Shown: piece after piece, positions 43,001-51,200 of the stretch
Position numbering within the stretch: position 1 is the stretch's first letter
How the letters are laid out: every line of letters starts with the position of its first letter
NCBI GenBank assembly: GCA_029570835.1
Contig: JAKPTX010000105.1
Location: 1 to 64,000 of the forward strand
Source: Bacteroidota bacterium
Lineage (GTDB): Bacteria > Bacteroidota > Bacteroidia > Bacteroidales > WCHB1-69
DNA: 64,000 bases
Reading direction: 5' to 3'
Notes under the pieces: generated by a model
What the model saw: only the letters and a program-made list of their open reading frames with translations
Databases searched by the model: none
Told to the model about the DNA's origin: nothing
Program-made: the position numbers and the translations under genes

Positions 43001-44707
43001 TCTTGTCCAGCAGGTCGGGAAAACCGAGCTACCTGTACCATAAGTGTCAAAACTATCAGTCCAGGGTAAATTCACAATTGATTCACAAAGAGTCATCGCA
43101 GTGATTGATTGTGAATAATAACTCTCTTCGGTTCCACAATCTGCCTTAACCCGAATCATATATTCAGTTTCAGCATCTAAATTATAAATTGTATAGGGAT
43201 TTATGTTCGCAGTTTCTACTTGCCAGGTGGCATCCGTTGTTTTCTTATACTCAACAACCCAACTCGTAGCAAAACCATTTTCAACCCACCCTACTTCTAA
43301 CTGATCCATTTCGGCAGAGATTACTGCTACATTAGTAGGCTTAAGACAAGTAGGTATTAGACCTATTCTTACATCATCCAAATATGCATATGAAGTAGCT
43401 GTAGCATTGCTAATCTTAAATGCTATGTATTGTCCTATTCCCATATAATTATCAAAGGAAACCTCTTTTTCATACCATGTTGAGGTAGAACTATTGGTAA
43501 CGAAAGCTACCTGTTCAAAAGTAGAAGCATCTGTAGGGTCTGTCATTACCCCTATAAACAATGTATCTGTAGAAAGAGTTGTTCTATACATAAAATCAGC
43601 ATGTAGTGTACTGACAGGAATAGATGCATCAAACATCGGAGTAGCTGCAATATTATAGTTTCCGGAAATTGCATAAAAATAGAGCGATCCCGGCGCTGAA
43701 AAGTTAGTGCTGCTTACATAGGGTCTATCGGTCTGAGTTGTCGTTCTTGTCCAGCAAGGTGGAAAAACCGTAGTTCCTGTACCATAAGTATCAAAACTAT
43801 CTGTCCAGGGTAGTGCGGCAATTGCCCCACAAGCTGTCATAAAGGAAGTCGTACTCCATCCACTTTCATCGGCGCTGCAAATCGATTTCACTCTAACATC
43901 GTAGGTTGCTTGAGCATCTAAATTGGCCAGTGAATATGAACCTGAAAACACCATAGCTTCATCACTCCATACCGTTTCACTATTTTTCTTATATTGTACT
44001 ATCCACCAATTGCCTGATGTATGGGTATCCCAGGTAATATCAGCAGAACTTGAAGTAATATTACTTGCTGCTAAGTTAGAAGGAGGATAGCAAAAACCTG
44101 CGGGAGGCGTGATTGTCAACTTAATATTAGATCGTTTACTTATATCTGTTGTTGTATTTGCAGGAGGGACAGAATCATCCGGAGCTGAGCTATCTTTACG
44201 GTGATACCAGTGCATATTATCAGCAGTATGGTATGCACAGGATACGCTACAACCTCCGGTAGTAGAGCAACCTTCTCCTTCTATCAACACCATCAAATTG
44301 CTGGTTCCTGAATAAGTAAATGGGGTATCAAACGTAAAAGTTTTCCAGCCGGTCGGAGCCGCAGCTAAAGCATTATTTTCATATACCAAAGTGGCACCGG
44401 TTTTTAAAGCATTCCAACTGATTGTGTTAATTGCAGGCATGGTAGAGTTGGTAGTTTCTACCAGATAAATTTTCATTTTGGCAGTTGTTCCCGTGGAAGC
44501 CGATTTAATATCATAGGCAATGGCTGAAATCGTTCCACTCAAATTGATCTCATCTGCCTTGTACAGCATGGCACTTCTATGCCACCCATAATAACCCGGG
44601 AGAGGATGGGTGGTGGAAGAGGTTCCACTTCCAATCTGAATATCAACTTGTGCAAAAAGTTGAAATGACATCAAAACTGACATCAAAAAAAGTAAGATTT
44701 TTTTCAT
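37004..44707 (-). CDS. Giant modular FN3 surface protein with T9SS type A sorting domain (2567 aa)
   Basis: Signal peptide MKKILLFLMSVLMSFQLFAQ; N-domain (GSGTSSTTHPLPGYYGW) plus FN3; then seven modules of only two kinds, B (FPPCWTR type) and G (CWFRPV type), in the order B-B-G-B-B-G-G, each with an FN3; then H, two FN3, an InlB-like repeat and the T9SS tail. Approximate DNA starts: 43812, 43062, 42322, 41572, 40820, 40076, 39318 and H 38570, i.e. a regular step of about 750 nt. Compared with the neighbours it is low in module diversity and looks expanded by repeated local duplication. FN3 domains carry a conserved cysteine pattern (C near the start, C before G late in the domain). No catalytic motif; surface adhesin or matrix role inferred. 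Confidence 0.9.
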   Translation of the reverse strand: MKKILLFLMSVLMSFQLFAQVDIQIGSGTSSTTHPLPGYYGWHRSAMLYKADEINLSGTISAIAYDIKSASTGTTAKMKIYLVETTNSTMPAINTISWNALKTGATLVYENNALAAAPTGWKTFTFDTPFTYSGTSNLMVLIEGEGCSTTGGCSVSCAYHTADNMHWYHRKDSSAPDDSVPPANTTTDISKRSNIKLTITPPAGFCYPPSNLAASNITSSSADITWDTHTSGNWWIVQYKKNSETVWSDEAMVFSGSYSLANLDAQATYDVRVKSICSADESGWSTTSFMTACGAIAALPWTDSFDTYGTGTTVFPPCWTRTTTQTDRPYVSSTNFSAPGSLYFYAISGNYNIAATPMFDASIPVSTLHADFMYRTTLSTDTLFIGVMTDPTDASTFEQVAFVTNSSTSTWYEKEVSFDNYMGIGQYIAFKISNATATSYAYLDDVRIGLIPTCLKPTNVAVISAEMDQLEVGWVENGFATSWVVEYKKTTDATWQVETANINPYTIYNLDAETEYMIRVKADCGTEESYYSQSITAMTLCESIVNLPWTDSFDTYGTGSSVFPTCWTRNTTYANRPYVSTTNFSSPGSLYFYVSSGTYNIAATPKFDASIPINTLQAAFKYRTSSGTDTLFIGAMTNPLDTSTFELITYVTNSSTVTWHDKEVFLSSYQGNGQYIAFMIRCGSSTAVAYIDDLEISLIPSCPKPSDLAIVSIASDQLEVGWTENGTATSWIFEYKETAETTWQVENASTNPHTIYNLDPQTQYEVRVKANCGTEESNYSQTLTVTTPCTAITTLPWSEYFDTYGTGSGAFPPCWFRPVLYGTTPYPSIVTVNYSAPGSLRFQSATTQPTYAVTPQMDVDINTLMVTFQLRAENTISSGVMHVGVMSNPYDPSTFELVQIITPTSTSFQEYEVFFANTTLTGTGNFIAFKHVTNSASYYYWLDNVVVDLIPPCPKPSGLTVVSAETDQLEIGWLESGTATSWTFEYKNVADTAWIVEYVYNNPHTIYNLDPSTFYEIRIKSDCGTEDSEYSDVFTAMTACGAIETLPWSDSFDTYGTGTSVFPPCWTRNTTYADRPYVHGTTYYSAPGSLYFYAGTSGTYNIAATPEFDASIPINTLHATFMYRTYTATDTLFIGVMTDPTDASTFDEVAYLTNNSTGTWYAKEVFFANYTGTGQYIAFKIRYSSPNTYAYIDDLTVDLIPSCPSPTLLTLVNAETDELEVGWQENGTATSWIVEYKKASEEIWTEELAFTNPHTIQNLEASTTYMIRVKADCGFEESDYSSVLNAMTACGSISTLPWSDYFDTYGTGTSVFPPCWTRTSTQTDRPYVSSTYYISSPGSLYFYAGTGNYNIAATPEFDASIAINTLQAIFMYRTTYSTDTLFIGVMTDPTNASTFEQVTFVTNASTGTWYEKEVSFANYQGTGQYIAFMIRYNTSAAYAYIDNLDIDLYSSCARPTQIHLVSATTDELEIGWTENGTATSWIVEYKKVTDNVWEEETAYINPYTISNLDPQTDYMVRVKADCGTETSTLPQTIIASTACLPVGTFPWSESFDTYGTTAGTFPPCWYRPVLNTSTPYPSIVTVNNTPPGSLRFQSASASQPTYAITPQMDADINTLMITFQLRAESASSSGVMHVGVMSNPYDLTTFELVQIITPTNTSFQEYEVMFSNTTLTGTGNYIAFKHVTNSSAYYYWLDDVVVEFMPDCPRPTDLTVVSIASDQVEVGWTENGTATSWVVEYKEATATTWQVENAYANPHTIMNLNASTNYEIRVKADCGTEDSDYSVPLTVTTSCLAVDSFPYTENFDTYGTTTGTFPTCWFRPVLNTSTPYPSIVTAYSVSSPASLRFQSASATVPTYAITPQLDADINTLMVTFQLKAESVTNSGVMHVGVMSNPYDLTTFELVQIITPTGTSFEEHEVMFSNTTLTGTGNYIAFKHVTNSSIYYYWLDDVVVDLIPSCPRPADLTSSNVTQTSLDLGWVEYGTATAWEVEYGATGFTQGTGTILAVATNPVSITGLTESTCYDFYVRSVCAPGDESDWSNMATFCTSQTPVNVPFTIDFETASGFTFANNTSGNNWHVGNAADVNNTTGGSNGLYISNDNGVTNAYSNTSCVVWAFRDIYFTPSTDDYTLTFDWKCRGESSFDYFNVYIGVPVMPVASTSSTIIAPAGATTLGTILNQQTTWQSETYTLSATTYSGQTMRLYFGWRNDSSVSNQPPAAIDNIEITGPEVCLPPTNLAISNISATGATATWGGTAASWVFEYKTAAATTWTTQAVTTATYTMTGLQPSTAYETRVKAICDDGEVSDYSSVVSFTTSATPCVTPTNLQVTNITDQSALATWTAGGTETSWQVDYKLVSSSNWTTGTATTTSFAMTGLQSNSNYHVRVKAICTTGESAFTEPVPFTTAGTTTYTITATAGPHGTITPSGDVTVNEGGSQTFTFTPEAGYRIDVVLVDNVPQVPVPESYTFENIQANHTIHVDFAEGIAENELSQYVTLYPNPTQSLIDLKLDRDYLGTTECRIYDMYGKLMRIMPIEEEITTIDVSDFATGVYFVRLTTEQGQVSKRFVKK

Positions 44708-44764
44708 AATTGTGTTATTTTAATTGTTATATAGTTTCTCTTGTTTTGTATACACTTCAATCGG

Positions 44765-44772
44765 CGAATGTA
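44765..44772 (-). promoter_or_regulatory. -7-like element of the 2567-aa gene
   Basis: Minus-strand TACATTCG followed by CCGATTGAAG, about 60 nt before the ATG; aligned with the equivalent sites of the other giants. Confidence 0.4.
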
Positions 44773-44900
44773 CTATTATTTTTTGAAATACAGTTGTTTT
44801 TTTATGAAAAAAATAAAATAGGGGGCAGACAAGGCTTTCCTTTTTTCTTATATTACTTCCCCACTCTGGAATGTTATCATTTTGAGAAAAACCTTGTGAA

Positions 44901-44995
44901 GGCGGAAGGCGGAAGGAGAAATAAAAGTCGAAAGTCGAAAGTCGAAAGTCGAAAGTCAATTACGAATTACGGTTTTACAAGGTAGAAGGTAGAAG
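44901..44995 (+). repeat. 7-nt tandem arrays: GGCGGAA, GTCGAAA, GAATTAC and GTAGAAG units
   Basis: GGCGGAA x2 (44901-44914), GTCGAAA x4 perfect (44927-44954), GTCAATTAC plus GAATTAC, then GTAGAAG x2 (44982-44995). The GGTTTTACAAGGTAGAAGG that links the last two is shared with 36782-36800. Confidence 0.9.
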
Positions 44996-45015
44996 GGACA
45001 GGTCGCGACCTGTCC
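44996..45015. repeat. GGACAGGTCG perfect palindrome, second copy
   Basis: GGACAGGTCGCGACCTGTCC, the 20-bp core of the 28-bp palindrome at 15541-15568, abutting the GTAGAAG heptamers. Confidence 0.9.
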
Positions 45016-45056
45016 GGGAAAACAAAACAATAGATATGGTCGTAAAAATGGCTGTA

Positions 45057-45078
45057 GAGACGCAATGCATTGCGTCTC
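45057..45078. repeat. GAGACGCAATG perfect palindrome
   Basis: GAGACGCAATG and its reverse complement, 22 bp perfect, preceded by GGCTGTA exactly as at 28239. Confidence 0.9.
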
Positions 45079-45254
45079 CATGACCATGTGCATCGTATTT
45101 TCATTTCTCTGATAATCAACGTTTTCAATACACAATTTGCCCAAAAGGCAGAATATTCCAGAGTGGGGAAATGATATAACTAAAAAGTAGCCCCCACGCT
45201 GCCCCCCCTTTTTTTTTATTTCCAAAATAAAGACAAAAAAATCATCTCTAAACG

Positions 45255-48200
45255 CTACTGTTTTACAAAGCGTTTAGATACTTGCCCTTGTTCTGTAGTT
45301 AGGTGTATAAAGTAAATACCTGATGCAAAGTGAGTTACATCGACAGTTGTAATTTCTTCCTCAATGGGCAAAATATGCATTAACTTACCGTACATATCAT
45401 AGATTCGACACTGTGTTGTACCCAGATAATCGATATCTAACTTCAAATCGATGAGAGATTGGGTAGGATTAGGATAAAGCGTAACATATCTTGATAAATC
45501 GTTCTCTGCAATACCTTCCGCAAAATCGACATGAATTGTGTGATTTCCTTGAATATTCTCAAATGTATAGGATTCGGGAACAGGTACTTGTGGTACATTG
45601 TCCACTAACACAACATCAATTCGACAACCTGCATCCGGAGTGAAGATAAATGTTTGGGATCCGCTCTGATAAACCGTAACTACACCGGAAGGAGTAATTG
45701 TTCCGTGAGGACCCGCTGTAGCAACAATAGTATATGTTGTATTACCGCCGGTTAAAAAAGTGACATGATCCGTGAACGTACTTTCTTCGGATGTACAAAT
45801 CGCTTTGACCCTAACATGATACAAAGTACTACTTTGTAATCCTGTAATCGTAAATGAAGGTGTATTTGTTGTATTTGCTATCCAGTTATCAGCTGATGCC
45901 AACTTGTACTCCACTTGCCATGAAGGCTCGGATCCTCCGGCAGTCCAAGTCGCTAATGCAGAGTTATTGGTCACATTACTCACCTGTAAGTTAGTTGGAG
46001 TAACACAAGGTGTAGCCGGAGTAGTAAAAGAGACAATAGGAGTATAAAAACTCTCTTGTCCGCCAATACAGATCGCTTTAACCCTTGTGTCATATGGAGT
46101 AGAAGGTTGCAAACCGGTCATAGTATAAGTTCGATTATGTACATTTTGAGTTGTCCAGGTTGTATCTTCTGCTTTTTTATACTCAAATTGCCATGAATAT
46201 GTAACTCCCCATCCGGCAGCATTTCCGCCCCAGTATGCCGTAGCACTATTTGAAGTGATATTATCAACAAACAAGCTAACCGGACTCAAGCATTCCGAAA
46301 AATCAGCACTGGTAATTTTAAGATTGTCGATTGTTGCAGGAGGTTGATTTACAGTAACATCATCATTTCTCCAGCAGATATAGAGTCTTTTGTGTTGACC
46401 TGAGTAGTCAGCTGCCGGCAAGGTGCGAGATGTTTCCTGCCATGTCGGCTTTTGATTCATGAATGTAGCCAATGGTGTTGCACCGACAGGTAATGTAATT
46501 AAACCGGTATTACTGGTATCAGGCGTCATAGGTGAACCTATATAGATGTGAAAATAGTCATTGGTAGCTTCACCTTGACACTTCCATTCAAAGGTCATAA
46601 CATAATTGGAAGCGGAAGGAGTAAAGTAAATATCTCTATATGCCCAAACTACAGCCGGAGTAGCAGTATAGGAGTTTGTAAATCCATTATCAGCAGAAAT
46701 ATATAATCCGGATACACCATTCAGTGTAACATTTACACCCGGTGCATTTCCAATATACCAACCGGTTCCGGAAGTATTCGCAAAAAGAAATCCTGACTCC
46801 GTTTCAAAGTCAAAATTAAACGGCACATTTACGGGGGCATAAGAAGTACAGAAAGTTCTTTTATTTGACCAATCACTTGTATCACCTATAGCACAAACAG
46901 AACGAACATAAAAATCATAACAAGTCCCTACAGTTAATCCGGTGATAGTAGCCGGATTAGTCGATACTTGAACTATTGTATCGGTTCCCGGGGTAGAGCC
47001 CTCCACTCCATACTTTATTTCCCAAGTGGTAGCCGTACCCAACTCAACCCATCCCAAATCCAATGATGTTTGTGTCACGTTGGTAGTGTACAGACCTGAT
47101 GGTCCCGGACAGTTAGGCAAGAGATCTATCTCTACATCATCAACATAAGCATATACATTATAGGCAGTCCCTCTATCGCAGACCTTAAATGCAATATATT
47201 GTCCGGATCCTGTGTAGTTACTGAAAAAAACCTCTTTTGCATACCACATTGCAGGAGTAGCATTTGTAACAAAAGTTACCTCTTCAAAAGTAGCAGCATT
47301 GTTAGGATCGGTCATCACCCCTATAAAGAGTGTATCAGTAGGATAGCGGGTTCTATACATAAAAGAAAGTCGTAGAGTATTAACAGGAACAGATGCATGA
47401 ATTTTAGGTGTGACTGCAATAGAATAATTGTCCAAATATGCTTTAAACCAAAGAGATCCGGGAGGTGAAAAGTTAGTGTTATCTATACAAAGGGAGTTGG
47501 TCAAAGTTGCTATTCTTGTCCAGCAGGGTGGAAAAATTGATGAACCTACGCCATAAGTATCAAAACTATCAGTCCAGGGAAATGAACCAATAACACCACA
47601 CCCTGTAAGGAACGAAGTCATAACCGTCCATTCACTGGTATCTCCTCCAATACAAACAGAGCGAACATACACTTCATACAAGGTGTTAGCTGTTAATGCG
47701 TAGAGTGTCACAAAAGTATCATAAACCGGATAGGGAATCTCATTATCGGGATCGATTCCGGTCAAGCCATAAACTATTTCATAATGTACTGCTGTAGGAG
47801 CCGCTAACCAGGATACAGTTGTTTCTTCTCCTAAAATATTAGAAAAAGTAATACCCGATGGTCTGACACAATCCGCCATTTCTCTCAATATTAAGTCATC
47901 CACATATATATTGCAACTACCATTTGCACGAATTGCTATGTATCGTCCTGTACCGGTATAGGTATTAAAGTTAACTTCAAACTCTTGATATGTATTTAAA
48001 ATTGAAGGCATAGCTGTTCCCATTACAGTAAAAGTAGAATTATCCAATGGGTCGGTCATTACTCCCACTTCTAATTGATGTCCCAATGTTACAGTTCTTG
48101 CCCAGAACACCATCTGCAAAGTAGTAATATCTATATTTTCACCTAAAGGAGGGAGAATTAATGTAGCATAATGATTTGCTGTAGAATAGAAATAAGCACT

Positions 48201-51200
48201 GTGTGGGGTAGAGATTGGATTGTGATTTGAAATGTAAGGATGACTCCCTTGTGAGTTCAGTTTGGACCAGCAGGTAGGTATCGAACCGTAAGGATAGGAA
48301 TCAAAGTTTTCAACAAAAGGTAACTGGTCAATATTTCCACAAAGTGTAGTAAATGAAATTGCTTTCCAGTTACTCTGCTCTGTACCACAAATTGAACGCA
48401 ATCTAAATAGATAACTTGTATTACCGACTAAACTATCCAAAATATAATCAGTATCGGTAATTACACCCAGTGATGTCCAATCTGTTTCGGATTCTACCTT
48501 ATACTCCCCTTCCCATGAAGTTTCATTCATCCCGGGAGCAATCATGAAGGTCGCCGAATAAGTATCAAAATTGGCAAGGATAATATTAGGTTTAATACAG
48601 TTAGTTTGGATACAAGGAACTAAAAATTTAATGTTATTTCTGTTCGAAACAGCATTACTACCTGATCCGGATGGGGCTGTAATTGAGATAGGTCCACCAC
48701 TATTTTGAATGAAATAGAGCGCTTTGGTTCCTTGTGTTGCATGAGTTCTAAAGTGCGTCACGGATGAGGTAGTTGAATTTGTCATATCTCTGATCACTAC
48801 GACCAGGTTGCTGTCGGAATCATAAGCAAATGGAGCAGTAAAATTAATCTCTACCCAATAATCCGGATTGGTATTAGTCCACGTAACGGATCCCTGATAA
48901 ACCAGAGTTAAGAATGAACCCGGTACACAATCTGAAACTCCACTAAAAGTTGTTTTACCGGTATGCCCCAAATAGATTTCTATATTTCTGGTTATAGGAT
49001 AAAGATAAAAAAATTGGAATGCTAGTCCATAAATAGAATCACCTACATTTAAGAGTTCAGCAGCATTATAAATCTGTTCTGATAATGAATAACTATAGCA
49101 AGGAGTTATCGGCAAATATGCTCCTTGTGAATTAGTTGTCGCATCGGGTGTTCCAACAATGAGATCTCCTCCTTCAAAACAATCTGTTTTGAATTGAATG
49201 GTATCTCCCATTCCTTCCTGTCCATTACATAGCGGATATACAGAAACTGAATAGTAAGTTTGCTCATTTAACCCGGTTAATAGATAAAAATAGTCAGTAG
49301 TCGTTTCAATTACCGTTGTATTAGTAGATAGATTTTCTATTTCAACAGAGAAAAAGTCAGGATTTCCGGCAGAAGTCCAGGTTAAATATGCAGAGCTACC
49401 TGCAATATTAGAAACCTGAAGTTGAGTAAGCGGTAAACAATCCGGAGCCAAATCCAATGAAAAGTCATCAAGAGTTATATACTGTGGTGATGAAGTAGAA
49501 CGGCAATAAATTCCAAAATAGTAAACTCCATTTTCTTCAGGAGTAAAGTATGCATCAAGTTTCTGATATGTAGTGTTGTTCAATGATGGTGCAATAACTA
49601 GAGTTTGAATCAAAGCAGATGAATTTTGAGCTGAATAAACTCCTGTTTCCAAAGTTTGCCATCCGTTGTAACCATCGGTAACATACCAAAAAGAGAACTC
49701 ATAAGAAACACCGGCTTGCAACTGGAAACCCGGAGAAAAGAAACGGTCATTACAGCCATATCTAAAATAAGCAGCACCTGTTCCGGTACGAGCATTTCTA
49801 TTAAAGGAACCATAGTTTGTAATTTGCGTATTGGTATAGGTTCCAAATCCTGTGGCTGCCCAGCATTGAGGTAAAGTAGAGGCTGCCGCTAAATCTTCAA
49901 ACCCCTCAGTCCATGGAACTGTGGCAATAGGTACACATGCTGTGGTGAAAGTTCCTATCGGTGTCGGCTCCGATAATTCTTCTCCACAATCGGTTCTTAA
50001 ATAGAACTGATAGGTTTGTTCCGGGGATAATCCTGTCAGAATATAAGGATAGTTATAGATATACACTGAATCCCAATCTGTTGAAGATTGTGGTTTATAA
50101 TAAAGGAACCAGGCGGATAATGCCGGACTCGCGGGTATAAAATCAATCTCCGCACTTTGATGAGTAACCCCGACTACTGAAACATCAGTGGGACTTGCAC
50201 AATCAGGAAGCGGCTCGACCAAAACATCATCAATATTTAAGATGTATCCTCCCGCTGTATTTCTCACAAAAGCAAATTGATAATTCCCAACATATTGGCT
50301 TAAATTCAACTCATATTCTGTCCATACAAAGGTAGGAATAACAGTATTAGGCATCAAGTCAATAAAATCGGATGTGTCTGACTCTGTACTCACCGGACCC
50401 ATTGAAGCATCAAAAATCTTAACTGACAAGATATCAGTAGTAGAGTATGCTTTGACCCAGAAACTCAATTGTTCATTTCCGGTTAATGAAAGCACCGGAG
50501 AAATAAACCAGTCATCATGAATATATACAGTTGAACTAGAATACATTTGTAATGCACTATTTCCGGTACGAACATAGTTGGAATATGTTGTTTTAGCCCA
50601 CGATCCGGACCCTGACCCTCCATTAATATTAATCCAACACCATGGGTGTGAACCTGTACTTAACCCGTTGCCCTCATACCAAATACCTTCAAAACCTTCA
50701 CTCCATGGAAAATCAGTAATTGGGACACAAGGCATACCCACACTGATTATGTTTGTTGGTAAAGTAGGCTCACCTACCAAACAGTTTGCAGATATCATTA
50801 TTTCGTACACAAGATTGGGTTCCAGACCTATTAGTATAAAGGGGTGGTAGAATGCTTCTACTGTCTCCCAATCTGTGGCACCTACATGTCTGTAGAATAT
50901 ATTCCAAGAAAAAACGTTACTATCTTCAGCACCATCCCAATCTAAAGTTATACTACTTTCTGTCAGACCTGTATCAATACTTGTCAAACCGGTTGGGGTA
51001 TTACAGCTAGGCGCAAAACCAATCCACACATCATCTATATAGATTCTATTATTATATGAAAGGTCTTGAACTTTAAAAGCGATATATTGACCTGTACCGG
51101 TATAAGATGCAAAATTCACGGTGAATTGTTCCCATGTACTAACATTCGTAGGAGTGAGCGTAGCTACTGATTCAAACGTTGTCATATCCTGTGGATCTGA

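Larger units (their letters stand above)
44809..45221. repeat. 413-bp inverted-repeat structure (possible non-autonomous element)
   Basis: Left arm: AAAATAAAATAGGGGGCAG (44809-44827) and TTCCCCACTCTGGAATGTT (44857-44875). Right arm, reversed: AATATTCCAGAGTGGGGAA (45152-45170) and CTGCCCCCCC followed by T9-ATTT (45199-45221). Motif order and spacing are mirrored, with one mismatch in the 19-nt core. Between the arms lie heptamers and two palindromes but no reading frame. The left arm alone recurs at 28069 and 36631. I saw no target-site duplication. Confidence 0.7.
44708..45254. other. 547-bp spacer between giant paralogues
   Basis: No gene. It contains the promoter of the 2567-aa gene, the long inverted-repeat structure 44809-45221 and, inside it, heptamer arrays and two perfect palindromes. 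No terminator hairpin was found for the 2446-aa gene at its 45255 end. Confidence 0.8.

Noticed and set aside
44708-45254. An insertion sequence in the spacer
   Set aside because: Inverted arms are present, but there is no transposase reading frame and no visible target duplication.
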